The position numbers and the translations under genes were made by a program. A stretch of DNA of 64,000 nt from Notamacropus eugenii (lineage: Eukaryota; Chordata; Mammalia; Diprotodontia; Macropodidae). The stretch covers positions 182,801,522-182,865,521 of the forward strand of contig NC_092875.1 in NCBI RefSeq assembly GCF_028372415.1, read 5' to 3'. This document shows positions 53,006-64,000 of the stretch, in pieces; positions within the stretch are counted from its first letter, which is position 1; each line of letters begins with the position of its first letter. Under the pieces are notes generated by a model. It saw only the letters and a program-made list of their open reading frames with translations, searched no databases and was not told where the DNA came from.

Positions 53006-53329
53006 AATATTATTGCACAAGGCACAGTAAGATGGCCTATATTTACTCTCTTCTGTTCCCTCCTCCCTTCTGGAAAGGGGTAGATTGAAATCCTTCCAGG
53101 TCTCAACTTCTGGTCTCCATAGGGTTGGATCAGGTTGTGACCCTTTCTTTGGTTGCCTCTTCTCCCAGTTCTCGTCCTTTTCATTTGATCAACTACACAC
53201 TGGTACAACAATTAGCTCACTTTTAGCTTGGAGTATATATATATATACTCCAAGTATAGAGTACCTTCAGGACCTGAGGTCCCTTTCTCTGATATTTTAT
53301 GGAATTTATGTCCAAAGAAATGGTCATTT
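53006..53329. other. Unassigned sequence with a 28-bp palindrome
   Basis: At 53,227-53,254 the arm CTTGGAGTATATAT is followed directly by its exact reverse complement. No repeat family is recognised. Confidence 0.6.
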
Positions 53330-53565
53330 ACATGGGACAATGGGTAGAGCACTGGACCTTGAGTCAGTCAGACTCCTCTTTGTTCAAATCTGGCCTCAGA
53401 CACTTCCTAACTGTGTGACCCTGGGCAATTCACTTAACCCTATTTGCCTCAGTTCCTGATATGCAAAATGATCTAGAGAAGGAAATGGCAAACCATTCCA
53501 ATATCTTTGCCAAGAAAATCCCAAATTATGTCATAAAGAGTCAGACGCCACTGAACAACATGTCA
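53330..53565 (+). mobile_element. Marsupial CORE-SINE (long 3' type)
   Basis: TGGGTAGAGCACTGGACC, GTTCAAATCTGGCCTCAG, GACCCTGGGCAATTCAC, GAAATGGCAAACCATTCC and AAGAGTCAGACGCCAC. Confidence 0.87.
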
Positions 53566-54210
53566 AAAGAAAACTTATTGATAATAGCATGGAATCCCCA
53601 GTTAGGAAAATGTCTTAACATTTGGACAGGGAGAGGTTCATCTCTCTGTGCTAATTTAAATTTTGAATATTTCCAACTAACCCCTGACTCCATTCTCTTT
53701 TCTTCCATCTATTATTGAACAAATATTGGGAGGGGAAATTGGAGAAAGAGTAGACCTTTTGGAACATCCTTAAGTCCTTTGAAAGGGCCATTACAAATGG
53801 AAGCTTCAGTCCAAGTCGTGTGTTCTCAGATATCTTCAGGAACCCATTGGGCCACTTTATCATCTCTCCTCTCCTCCATAGCTCACTTCTCTCTTTAAAC
53901 CCTCATCAGTCCTCAGCTTTTCTTTCTCTAGAGCTCAGCTCATTAAGTCTTAGGCAGGGCTGAAGATGTCTGTCTTCACTTTGCTGATGCTGGCTTTATG
54001 CAATTTCAGTTCCTTTTCCTCAGCCTGCCCTCTTATAGACTCTGTACCTACAGATCCTTATAAAAACCCCTGAATGTTACTTGTTTGCCCCTGGCTCAAA
54101 GATCACACTAATCCAAATTTCTCTCAGACCCAAGAGGAAACACTTGTTAGTCTAAACTACAATTCTCATAATGCCAGTTAGTTCATAAATTCTTATTACA
54201 CATGTCCCAA
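53566..54210. other. Unassigned sequence
   Basis: It interrupts the long L3 copy. No family is recognised. Confidence 0.4.
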
Positions 54211-54214
54211 CTTT

Positions 54215-54850
54215 CTCTCATAGCTCTGTGATCCATGAATTTCATGAGCGTGTCACCTGTGACTTCATCAAAATCACTGATAAAAAAAGTTGACCGTAAG
54301 AGGATGGGGAGAAAGCTTTCTATAGTACTACTCTAGAGACTCCTTGGGTATAGACAGTCAACTACCTATGAATTCACTTAACTCATCATCCAACTCTGTC
54401 TCCATTTTGTCCACAGAGGACATCATAAAAGACACTGTCAAATATCTTGTTGAAATTAAAAACCAAACCAAACCAAACAAAAAAATGTTTGTGGCATTTC
54501 TCCAACCTACCAGTCAGATAAGTTTTTTAAAAAGTAAATGTTACATTTGGGTTTTTTCATTTTTTGTTAACCTATACCGACTTTTAGGGATCATCACTGC
54601 CCTTCTAAAGCATCCCCAAAGCACCCATTCATAATTTCAGGAGAATTCAGCTTCATTCTTGCAATTATAGATTTTTTGGATTCCATCTTTTGCCTACCTA
54701 AAAATCAGAGCATTTGCCCATATCCAGACTTTTACACATCAGTTCTGTTTGCCATGATCTTTCCAAGATTACCAATAGACGTTCATTGATCTCATCTAGA
54801 AGTTCTTTCTGTAATTGGTGCATGACACAATTAATCTGGGCTCAGAGACC
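54215..54850 (-). mobile_element. L3/CR1 LINE, antisense (part 3)
   Basis: CATCAAAATCACTGATAAA, TCCATTTTGTCCACAGAGG, GACACTGTCAAATATCTTG, CCATGATCTTTCCAAGATTACC and GGGCTCAGAG follow the CR1 antisense order further into ORF2. Confidence 0.72.
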
Positions 54851-55499
54851 AAGCTCAAAGCATGTGGGTGTCCTTTACTCTCTCCTCCTCTATCTCAAGC
54901 TTCAACACAAACTTAATTATGTTTATTCTACCCACTCCAGTCTGAAGAACATTTGATTACAATAGTAAATTCCTTACACATATAAAGTTTAACTACAAAT
55001 TAAAGAAACCAATTCCACAACAAAGCCCGGCAATCGGCCTTTTATTACCTTACTTTCCAAGTTCCAGACTGCATAGCAACATTGCTCATGTAACCTGATC
55101 ATCAGCTTGCAACTCTAAAAAAATAGTGGTAACTTTGATGGTGACATGCCAGATATGCCAGTTTAAAAAATACGAACCTCACTGATGATATGGATATCTT
55201 TGTCACAGAATGTAATGGTCATATATTCAGGAGAGTTCACAAACACCATAAAATATAGGTAAAGTCCCATGACAGAGAAGAGATCTATATTTTAAAAAAT
55301 GGTTTCCATGGTTCTGTGGTGGCCTGTGTTTCCATGTCCCTGTGGTGGTTTTATTGGTCTGATGGTAATAAATCCTCTGTAATGACTAATCCAGGACAGC
55401 AGATAATTCTTCAACTCCCTGTCCATGTTTACTATCCTTCCTTACAGTGAAGACATTTGGTTCTGTGTTGTTTGCAGGGCAAATTCATCAGGGAAGGTC
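54851..55499. other. Unassigned sequence
   Basis: No family is recognised. A 20-bp near-duplicate TTTCCATGGTTCTGTGGTGG / TTTCCATGTCCCTGTGGTGG lies at 55,303 and 55,329. Confidence 0.4.
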
Positions 55500-55636
55500 A
55501 AGTTGCAATTATTCAGATGGGAGAGAGAAGAGGTAGATCCCAGAAGAGGGGAAGAAAGGGGAGGAAGAGAAGAGAAAAAAAGAAGAGAAGGGGATTGGAG
55601 GAGAGCAGAGGATAGGAAAGGATGTAGAGAAATAAG
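55500..55636. repeat. GA-rich (polypurine) tract
   Basis: GGGAAG/GAGAGG units. The Arg/Glu-rich open frame is a by-product. Confidence 0.8.
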
Positions 55637-55960
55637 TCAATCAATCAATAGAACCAGCATTTATTAATCTCTTACTCTGTGGCAAGCACTGCATTAAAAG
55701 GAAATAGTCCTTGCCTTCAAGAAGCTTACATTCTAATGTGTGTGGTCAACATTTACATGAAAAGGTACATACAAGATTGCTACAGAGTAGATGGAAGGTA
55801 AAAAGGTGAAGGCATTAGCTCCTATAGAAGGTAGCATCTGAAAAAAAGATAAGGTAAAAGGTAGGAAGGGGAGAGAAAGAGGAGAGGAGAGAGAAAAAGG
55901 GAAAGGAATGAAATAGAAGACAGAGTAAGGGTGAAGGGGGAGGGGAATTCCAGTACCCAC
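55637..55960 (-). mobile_element. L2 3' end, antisense
   Basis: CAATCAATCAATAGAACCAGC, GCAAGCACTGCATTAAAAGG, CCTTCAAGAAGCTTACATTC and GGTAAAAAGGTGAAGGC. Confidence 0.75.
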
Positions 55961-57026
55961 ATTCCTTGTCATTAATTCGCCACATAAAAAAGTCCAAAAA
56001 GGAGATAAAAGATAGCCATATAACATTGCGTACAAGAAGCAACAATCACATCAATTGAATTCTTGGCAAAAGGATGGAAAACTTCCCCAGAACTGATGGA
56101 TAAAGTTATTTTTAGGTAATTCCTCTCTCAACTATGTTGGTATGTCTGTGAATGAGTTCATAATGCATACCACTAACTCCTCTGGCCTAATCCTAAGAAA
56201 CTATCACCATTTTCCCTTTTTATTGCATAATAAAATGAAGTGCACAGTCTCCCAGTGCCACTTTCTTGGAAGCATTCCTCTACTGATAGTTTAGAAATTT
56301 TTTTCCTGCTTCCAACTACATGCTTGCTTTCCTGAGCCCTTTACTCTATTTGTGGAACTTGTTTATGGTCACTGGAACCAACTCATATACCAATCCCCAT
56401 TCCTTTGTTTCCCTTATTATCTCTATCATTCTGCATTTAGCTGCTTTAATCCAACACCTATGATACAGCACACCATTTCTACTAGGAAGTGTTGGAGTCT
56501 TAGCACCCTATAGAGCATTTCCTGGATAGCAAGATTAAGGTGCTCAAAAGGGAGGTAAGGGGCCAGGGTTACCAAGCTCCATATGCATGGTAAGTATCGA
56601 TCCCTGGATGGATAAATCCTGGTTGGTCTTGAAACAGACTAAGTTCAGACTATACAAGTAAGAATTAGGGTCTACACTGGTCCTGAGCAAAAACAATACC
56701 TGTCTTCTGGATGTTCTTAATCTTAGAGGCAAATGAGGAAAGCAGGTTTTTTTTAAGGTCTAGTACACAAATGCTTTGGTGATTAAAGCTCTAACTAGCC
56801 TTTATTCCAATTGACTGTTTATTGGCCACTAGAAACATTCTCTAGATTATAAAGGGATTTTAAACTACTCCTACAGAGGCTAAAATCTTGTCATCAGTGA
56901 GGGCGTAATACTTTCCATTTCATATTCTTTAAAATGGAAAACATAGGTTTCCAGGAGCCCTGTCAACATGTGGGTTTCTAGAAGTGAATTTTCTCTAAAG
57001 AAAATTACTAACATAAGGTATATAGG
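55961..57026. other. Unassigned sequence
   Basis: Over 1 kb with no recognised repeat or gene. Confidence 0.4.
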
Positions 57027-57270
57027 GGATAGGTGCAGTGGATAGAACGCTGGATCTGGAGTAAAGAACAGTCATCTTTGTGAGTTTAAATCCAGTCTCA
57101 GACATTAGTTGTGTGACTGTGGGCAAGTCACTTAACCCTGTTTGCCTCAGTTTCCTTATATGCCAAATGAGCCAGAGGAGGAAATGGCAAAGTACTTCAG
57201 TATCTCTGCCAAGAAAACCCCAAATGGGGTCACCAAGAGGTGGACATGACTGAAATGACAACAACAAAGC
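57027..57270 (+). mobile_element. Marsupial CORE-SINE (long 3' type)
   Basis: GGTGCAGTGGATAGAACGC, GGGCAAGTCACTTAACCC, CCCCAAATGGGGTCACC and TGGACATGACTGAAATG. Confidence 0.88.
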
Positions 57271-57429
57271 CATAATGGACAATATAGTCTTTGCCCTTTT
57301 GCTATATTGTTCCTTCACCTCATTGTTTCTTCCCTCTCCTCTTCCCCTTAAAACCAACCCTTCACTCCCACCTCCTCTTCTTTTTCCCTTCTAAGCTCTT
57401 TCACTTTTTTTCATACTTCTTCCTGCTCC

Positions 57430-57602
57430 TTCTCAGAAGCATGGAAGCATAGAAACTCTAAGAAGGAAGAGCCTCGAGAGTCCCAGCTCCACCTATATCC
57501 CATGGCAGCTGTTCCCACTTTGAGAAAGGAAAAGTTCTTTGGAATTTTTTTCCCTATCAAGCCAAAAATCTATCTCTGCAACTTTCATCCATTGCCCCTA
57601 GT
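57430..57602 (-). mobile_element. L3/CR1 3' end, antisense
   Basis: CATAGAAACTCTAAGAAGG, TTGAGAAAGGAAAAGTTC, CAACTTTCATCCATTGCCCC. Confidence 0.65.
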
Positions 57603-58155
57603 GATTTTTTTAAAGCACAGGTCAGATTGTGTTCCCCCTACTCAACAAACTCCACTGCCTCCTTAATCCCTCTAGGATCAAATGCAAAATGTTCTGTTTG
57701 GCATTCAAAGCCCTCTATAACTCAGCCCCCTCCTACCTTTCTTTCCTCTGTACATCTTACTCCCCAGCACATGCTCTTTAATCCAGAAACACTGGACTCT
57801 TGGATATTTCATGAACGAGATATTAGCTATGGGTACGTCCTCTGAGTCTCCACCCATACTCTCCCTCCTCTTCTGTAACTATTGACTTACCTGACTTCCT
57901 TTAAGTCCCACCTAAAATCCCACCTGCTACAGAAAGCCTTTTCCAGCCCCTTTAATTCTACCATCTTCCTTCTAATAATATTTTCTATTTATCTTGTATA
58001 CACCTTGTCTTGTAAATATTTGCTTGCATGTTGTCTCCCCCATTAGATTATAAGCTCCTTGAGGTCAGGGACTATCTTTTGCCTTTTTGTATCCCCAGAG
58101 CTTAATACAGTGCTTGGTGTATTACACTTAATTAATTTTTATTGATTGATGGATT
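57603..58155 (+). mobile_element. L2 LINE 3' end, best preserved copy
   Basis: CCTCTAGGATCAAATGCAAA, TTTGGCATTCAAAGCCCTC, AAATCCCACCTGCTACAG, TTGCTTGCATGTTGTCTCCC, AAGCTCCTTGAGGTCAGGG and TAATTTTTATTGATTGATGG. It serves as the reference for the antisense copies elsewhere in the window. Confidence 0.87.
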
Positions 58156-58189
58156 ATATTATTATGGGTAATTTGTGGTATTTTTTCAT

Positions 58190-58600
58190 ATAGCTATTAA
58201 TAATTTATAATTATTTTGAGAATCATTTTTCATAGTTGCGGACTCCTTATTTATTGTCTATATCTATCTTATCTGTCTGTCTGTCTTTGTCTATCTATCA
58301 TCTAATGATTTTTGGTTTTCTATATTTGTGTTAGTTATTCATATATTTTGGATACCAAACCCTTACAAAAGTTGTTTGATACAAAAAATTTCCCCCAGTT
58401 GACTGATTCCCTTCTTTTCCTGTATGCATTAATTTTGTTTGTATAAAACCTTCTCAATTTCATTCAATCAAAATCGCCTGTTCTATCTTTTGTATATTTG
58501 TCTCTGCCTTTTAGTTAAGAATTCATCTCCTATCCATATCTGTGAAAGGTATACTTCCTTTCTAATTTTTGTGGAATGATCTTTAATATTCAGGTCACAT
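58190..58600 (-). mobile_element. L1 ORF2 3' fragment, antisense
   Basis: TTTCCCCCAGTTGACTGATTCC, AATTTTGTTTGTATAAAACC and AAGAATTCATCTCCTATCC resemble antisense L1 ORF2-3' text. A TCTG/TCTA microsatellite lies at about 58,256-58,302. Confidence 0.65.
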
Positions 58601-58837
58601 ATTGATCATAAACTTATAATGGAATAGAGTGGAAAAAGTTGGTCTAAGGTAAACCCTAATTTCTTTGTGTTTTCTAGTTTTCCCCATAATTCTTATTCCA
58701 TTCCTTCAACCAATTAAAAAAAAATGTTGAATGGAATCCCAGGGAGAGATCCTTAGGTACTTCATTAAAGACTTTCGTTACCATATTTTGCTTCTGACCT
58801 TATAACTTGTTCTCAATTAATCCTATGACACTATGTG
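58601..58837 (-). mobile_element. L3/CR1 fragment, antisense
   Basis: ATGTTGAATGGAATCCCAGG, GAGATCCTTAGGTACTTC and CAATTAATCCTATGACAC follow CR1 order. Confidence 0.6.
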
Positions 58838-59310
58838 CAGGCCATACATATTTTTATCTTCTTTGCAATAATATCATGAAGGATATTTGTCAAATGTCTT
58901 GTAGAAATTAACAAGTAACTAATGCTTAACAGGATCATGTGGTACAGAACATGTGCAATATCACAAATCTGGACTAGGAGAAAGGGGAAATACTGTTACC
59001 TTCCCAATGAGCGCTCTTCCCAGTTTAGCAGTATAACTTCCCTTTGTATGTCAATCTATCATGGGAAACAGTCCAGTGTCATTGCTTGGTTTTCTTGCTT
59101 ACAGTTAATTTACCAAGTTTTCTTGGATCCAGACCTATGATTGCATGTAGTAGATGCTTAACAAAATTTTGTTGAGTTTCATTGAATAGACCACCTAAAG
59201 GAAAATTGAAAATTTGCCTTATTTCCTCCTTCATTTTCTTTATTCCTGAAAACACCACGGTAACTTCTCTGGTATTTTAAAAGGAGACTCACCAAAAAGT
59301 CCTGTAGGGA
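58838..59310 (+). repeat. Paralogous segment B
   Basis: Counterpart of 45,089-45,560, in the same orientation. The L3-like start (ATATCATGAAGGATATTTG) runs on without a break into sequence that is not L3 as I know it, and the similarity to segment A runs through both parts. Confidence 0.65.
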
Positions 59311-60529
59311 AAACACAAAGGAGTTGAGGTTTAATGACAGATCACAAGAACAAATACAAGTTGTTAAAGTCCTCGTTCATTACTCTTCATCCTTCAGACC
59401 AACTATAGGGAAATAACCTAGTTTTCTTCACTTCCTCTTCCCTCACGCCTTATCTCCTTTCTGACAGACCTTGTTCTTGATGTTAATTTAGTTATAACTC
59501 TCCTGCTGTGGTTTTGGCAAGCAAGTCTACATTATGTCTTAGCTCACAAAAATCTACTTTCCCAGCCCTCACTTGTAGGTGAGAGAGACTTTAGGTCTGG
59601 AGCAGTTACCTCTATTTTACAATCCATCTGATATAGTCATTTTATAGGATACCTCACTACAGATTGCTATCTATGATCTGGAAGGACTCCTTCCTGTCTT
59701 ACCTGGCTCCCAATTAAGATAAATGTTTATGCATGGTAGGCAGTTAATAAAAGTTAGTTGAATTAAATAGATTTGAACTGGTCTTCTGCATTCTTTCCTT
59801 TTTTATGTTTTCAGTTTGGTGCTTCTTATCTGCTTTCCCAAGATCTGCAGGCTTTTGCCCTTCTCATTTTCCACCTCAACTCAACTCACTCTATGTTTGG
59901 GTTAGTCTATCTCAAGCACATACTACTAATCTAATGATTTATTCCCTACCTGGTAACTTCCTATAAACAAAATGCTTTCTAAAGTCTCCTCTGACTCAAA
60001 ATCCTGTACGTGACAAAATTACTCTTGGCTACATATGCTCTAGTCTGACTCAAGATTTGTGGTCTAGTCCATGGTTAACTTTCAGAACCTTAGGGCTTCA
60101 TATGCTGTTCCTTGAATGGTCTCCCCTTCCAGATGAATCTTTCCTTTCATTCTGAACTTGTGTGCCCTGGTGGGTCCATCATTATCTACCCACTCATGGA
60201 TTGAACTGAGGTAACAAATGAAGCCTTGAGTCCATGGATTCTGGAAATGTTTCCTTGTTCTTCACTACTAACTCTAGCTCCTTTATCTTGGGATGATGAG
60301 TCAAGATCCATGCTTGGTCAGACTTCTCTTCTCTGGGGGTAGATCCCAAAGAATAGAAATGTTAATATGATTACAAACAAAAATGAAAGGGCATATAGTG
60401 ATATTAACATGTTTTCACTCCTTCTTCCCCAGCCCTCAAGTAATCAGGAAGGGTCTTCTTGACAATGTCAAGAAGAATAAGGAGTAGAAAGTATCATTTA
60501 ATCTGTCAGTAAGAAGTCATTACTCACTC
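59311..60529. other. Unassigned, largely non-repeat-looking
   Basis: No named repeat or coding frame over 1.2 kb. Confidence 0.4.
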
Positions 60530-60720
60530 TTTGTTAGAGCAGTTTCAGTAGAATAGTGAGGATAGAGGCAGATTACAAAAGGTTGAGGATCAATTGGGTA
60601 ATGAGTCCAAACCAGAAGAACAGATTGCTCTTCCTAGAAGTGTGATCTTAAAGGGGAAGAGAGAAACAGGCTCACAGCTTGAAAGAGTAGAAGGGCACAG
60701 AGAAAGTTTGATTACTTAAG
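60530..60720 (-). mobile_element. L2 ORF fragment, antisense
   Basis: GAGCAGTTTCAGTAGAATAG, AGGCAGATTACAAAAGG, GTTGAGGATCAATTGGG and GAAAGAGTAGAAGGGC match the antisense of the L2 segment just 5' of RT motif A. Confidence 0.62.
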
Positions 60721-60924
60721 TCTAAGGGAGATCTGATTATTTTTCTAATCAGAAATAAAGGAATCAAGGGAGGAGGAGACTGAAGATGCTAGAGATCCTC
60801 AAAGAATAGACTGTCAAAGAATATCAACAACCAGTTGTCAAACATGAAATACAAACTATTAATAACTATCTGATTAAGTTAACAAAGAGGGCAGACGGGA
60901 AAATCATTAGTAAAGGGGCTATAA

Positions 60925-61480
60925 GAAGACAGATATACTAATTGACTATTGGTGAAATTATAAATTACTTCAACTATTCTAGAAAGCAATTGTAATTATG
61001 AAGGAAAAGTTCCTTTAACTCAGAGATTCTACTCCTGGGACTATATCCCAGGGAAATAAACAACAGCAAGAAAAGACCTAAATGTCGCCAAATATTCATA
61101 GCAGCATGATTTGTGTTAGCAAACAGCTGGAAATAAAATATATAGCCAACTATTGGGCAATGACTAAACAGTTACAGTACATGAATGTTATGGAATATCA
61201 TTAGGCAACTCAAAATGACAAATATGAAAAATTTAGAGAAACATGGGTGGAATTTTATGAAGCAATACAGAGAAAATAAAGCAGAGTCAAAAGAGCGATG
61301 TACACAATGACAACATTGTATTTTAAAAAAATCAGCGTAGGGAGGTAACAAACTCTGGTCAAATACAATAGTCAATATTACTACCATGCTATCAGAATTA
61401 AAGGACTTAAATCTCCTTTCTTTTAGCAATTGATGTGACTTCTCTGAGAATGAATTTGGAGCAGAGAGGGGGTGCGTAGA
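60925..61480 (+). mobile_element. L1 3' fragment
   Basis: CAGAGATTCTACTCCTGGGAC, ATATCCCAGGGAAATAAAC, ATATTCATAGCAGCATGA and GGAATATCATTAGGCAAC match the L1 ORF2 end and 3' UTR. It has a G/A-rich part near 61,455. Confidence 0.72.
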
Positions 61481-61624
61481 GTGTTTGTTACAGTGTTTGC
61501 TGATCAGAACATAGTGATCATTATTTTAAAGATGTGAGAGAGAAAAGGAGAGTAATGGAGTAAGGTTCTGGAAAAAATAAAAGAAACCATCAAATTGCTG
61601 AAAATGAATTTACTTTTCTAGGAT
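61481..61624. other. Unassigned sequence
   Basis: Short gap between L1 remnants. Confidence 0.35.
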
Positions 61625-61915
61625 TTCTCATCCTTTTTGTTTACATTTCTATGATTCTACTCAGCTCTGCTTTTCTTAGCAGGAAAGTTTGAAAGTGACC
61701 TCCTTATTCTATTGAAATCTATGTTCCCCTTGAAGAATTATACTCAGTTTTTTAGGATATGTTTATTCTTGGTTGTTGGCCTTTTATTATGTATCATGGT
61801 TTTTGGTGTATTACATCTCAAGGGTTTCTTTCCTCTATAGTAACTGCTGAATAATCTTGTTTGAGCCAGACTGTGACACTTTGATGCTTTGTATGACAGT
61901 TCTTTTTGTTTTAGT
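61625..61915 (-). pseudogene. L1/HAL1 ORF1 fragment, inverted
   Basis: TCAGCTCTGCTTTTCTTAGC, AGTTTGAAAGTGACCTCC, TTGAAGAATTATACTCAG and TTATGTATCATGG match the antisense ORF1 C-terminal region of HAL1 copies 2 and 3 (compare 20,520-20,700 and 35,840-35,990). It is highly decayed and joined head-on to the sense L1 3' end that follows. Confidence 0.6.
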
Positions 61916-62215
61916 AAATAAATTGGAAGCAAAATAGATGCCCAACAAATGGGGAATGGATGAACAAATTGTGGTATATTGATGTAATAGAACATTATTT
62001 TGCTGTATGAAATGACAAATATGAAGAATTTATAGAAGCATGGTAAAAATTTTTATGACTTGATGCAGAGAGAAATAAGCAGAACCAAGAGAATAATTTG
62101 TGTAATGCCCCAAATATAATAATGTGAAGGAAAACAACTTTGAGAAACTTCAAAACTTTGATCAAAGCAAAGAACAACAGTGATTTCAAAAGACTAAAAA
62201 TGAACTATACCTCCA
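61916..62215 (+). mobile_element. L1 3' fragment
   Basis: AGATGCCCAACAAATGGGGAATGG, TGTAATAGAACATTATTTTG and GAGAGAAATAAGCAGAACC match the L1 3' segment also seen at 15,490-15,640. Confidence 0.75.
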
Positions 62216-62224
62216 GCTAATCAG

Positions 62225-62290
62225 CGTCTGAGCTGCATTAGAAGCCAGGTTTGCTGACTCCCAGTGCAATGTCTTCATAGTCACTGGGGC
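62225..62290 (-). mobile_element. SINE fragment, antisense
   Basis: AGAAGCCAGGTTTGCTGACTCCC and CAGTGCAATGTCTTCATAG look like the head side of a MIR/CORE-SINE. Confidence 0.4.
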
Positions 62291-62633
62291 CTTAGTATCC
62301 ATGATCACTGTGCCACAAAGGTATGGGGAAATTAATTTATGACAGACAGAATGGACTCCAACAGGCACAATGAAAATTAATAGGAGAGTGAGAAACTGAA
62401 TGGATAATATGGAGGACATAGGGTTGATCTGGAGAGAGATTTGAGGTGGAAGACACAGTAGAAGGGGTTTGCCAACATAGGAGTTCCAGATGATGTAAAT
62501 TAAAGGTTGAGAGTTAGGCTGACAGTACATATTAGCCACAGGGTAGTACTAACTAGAAATAATTCACTAAAGGAAAAGCTCATAAAACAAAAAGATTTGA
62601 AAACAAGGGTTGTCATTTCTTATCCCACACCAA
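62291..62633. other. Unassigned sequence
   Basis: It carries part of a 117-codon antisense open frame (62,186-62,539) that runs into the SINE fragment. No domain is recognised. Confidence 0.35.
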
Positions 62634-62823
62634 CTTCTTCTTCTTCTCCTCCTCCTCCTCCTCCTCCTCCTCCTCCTCCTCCTCCTCCTCCTCCTCCTCC
62701 TCCTCCTCCTCCTCCTCCTCCTCCTCCTCCTCCTCCTCCTCCTCCTCCTCCTCCTCTTTCTTCTTCTTCTTCTTCTTCTTCTTCTTCTTCTTCTTCTTCT
62801 TCTTCTTCTTCTTCTTCTTCTTC
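62634..62823. repeat. 190-bp pure pyrimidine tract: (TTC)4 (TCC)36 (TTC)22
   Basis: No purine interrupts it on this strand. Poly-Pro/Ser, poly-Leu and poly-Glu/Lys open frames across it come from the repeat alone and are not genes. Confidence 0.97.
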
Positions 62824-64000
62824 ATTTCTTTTTCAAACTCAATTTCTGGCCAGGCCTTTAGGAGACCCAGCAGTAGTCAACCTTCTGTACGTGGAGTGAT
62901 TAAAGTAGCTTTATAACCTCATTTATGACATTAAGTTTGGGTCTCCCTGTTGGTGCAGGGGTCATTTATTACCTTACCAATTTATTCTCAAAATGCACTG
63001 GATAGAAAGAGTTAATAGGGTTCTCAGTGAAAAATACTAGTCACCACCACTCCATTGCCAGTGAAGTTGTTACTAGAGGGTGTATTTCTTGGAGACCTAG
63101 TTGAAAGAATCTAAATCAGTTTAAAAAAGGAGTTCAAAGCTCAGGATCTTTGCCCAAGCTAATCAAAACCACAAGTATTCAATTTCAAAAATTTTAATTG
63201 TCGCTTCTTGAAGTGATTCTGGGGTATTTCCAGCCAGCTTCATATGGGTGTAAATCAACTTACTCTTGGATGCCCAAACCAGCAAACTGCCTAAGTAAAG
63301 AGACTCTCTGTGTGCACTCATGGCATATTCTCCATGGTACCCTTGCTTCTTTCCCATGTAAATCCAATCTTTATTGTTGAATGATTCAAGAACTCTGGAG
63401 CTAAGTTAATTTTTAACCAGGCAAGATTTTGAGTGCTCTTTTCCAAGTAAAGAATTCTGACTGGGTAGGCTTTTGACTGACACAATGCCAAGCTTTTATG
63501 AAAAATAATCTTTATGTGTTCTAGGAAAGATGTCAACTCTAAGAAGAGATTTGTTGAAAAGCCTTAGGATATAAAAAAAAAGTTTTGCTGAATATCCAAT
63601 GTGTCAGAGAAATATTTTGAAGAAATAAGTTGCAAGTCGAGATCTAAATCTATCAAGATGATAGATGGAGAAAACAAAGTGTCGTGTATAGTAGACGTTC
63701 AATAAATATTTTCTATTTTGAAAGCTACAATCTTTACTTCTATCTAAATCATTATTGGAGTGTACGTGTCCAGAGTCGCATCCACGTCTTCCTATCTTCC
63801 CATTAAGGAAAACCCCAACAGGAAGGGATGCCAACCCCCTTGTTCATTACTTTTCTTTTCATTTTCCTTTCTGTATTTTCAGTCAATCCACAAGTTTTTA
63901 TTAAAAGCTTAGCATTTTCATGTATCTATTTCCTACTTCCCAGGAAAAAAAAAGCTATTTTTCTGGATTCTGGGTTTGGTGGGTAGGGGAGAGACTTTTT
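62824..64000. other. Unassigned right end
   Basis: Only an L2-like tip (ACGTTCAATAAATATTTTC at about 63,695-63,713) is recognisable. Open frames of 60-76 codons on both strands have no supporting features. Confidence 0.4.

Noticed and set aside
62186..62539. 117-codon antisense open frame
   Set aside because: It overlaps an L1 3' end and a SINE head fragment; no known protein family is recognised.
62507..62899. 130-codon frame rich in Pro and Ser, and overlapping poly-Leu and poly-Glu/Lys frames
   Set aside because: They are translations of the TTC/TCC repeat in several frames, with no flanking coding features.

Overview
This window reads as marsupial nuclear DNA (opossum or Australian lineage not resolved) with no intact protein-coding gene that I can recognise. 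The host call rests on the repeats. It holds about a dozen long tRNA-headed CORE-SINEs of the type found in marsupials (GAGTTCAAATC-like B box, GGGCAAGTCACTTAA core, 3' part with GGCAAACCACTCCAGTATC). It also holds many MIR-type SINEs, long L2 and L3/CR1 LINE remnants, and three near-full-length half-L1 (HAL1) elements. CpG is strongly depleted almost everywhere. The window is probably intergenic or deep intronic.

Layout: 1-12.3 kb is old L3/CR1 pieces (mostly antisense), MIR/CORE-SINEs, L2 ends and a hAT-like palindromic MITE. 12.3-14.9 kb (+), 19.5-22.3 kb (-) and 34.8-37.5 kb (-) are HAL1 elements: L1-like 5' leader, an ORF1 remnant (coiled coil, RRM-like and C-terminal domains), purine-rich 3' UTR and A-rich tail, with no ORF2. 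Target-site duplications of 14-16 bp can be read at all three; that of the second copy is perfect. 22.4-25.6 kb is mostly unclassified and may include an old LTR. 25.66-25.79 kb is a 7SL RNA pseudogene fragment. 28.37-28.93 kb is a CpG-enriched, non-repeat island with palindromes. 33.45-37.65 kb is one L2 copy broken by three later insertions. 43.9-50 kb is dominated by L2, including a 2.8-kb copy with a decayed reverse transcriptase. 51.7-54.9 kb is a long antisense L3/CR1 copy. 57-62.3 kb is mixed L2, L1 and L3 remnants, followed by a 190-bp pure pyrimidine tract at 62.6 kb.

There is no operon or pathway. The only functional logic is retrotransposition: HAL1, L1 and SINEs would have used L1 enzymes in trans. 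Points worth following up are the HAL1 family with two concatenated L1-type 3' ends, the CpG island, three splice-site-bounded candidate exons, a coding-like decayed stretch near 17 kb, a 470-bp paralogous pair at 45.1/58.8 kb, and a four-copy repeat family I cannot name. All family assignments are by eye and memory; no database search was possible.
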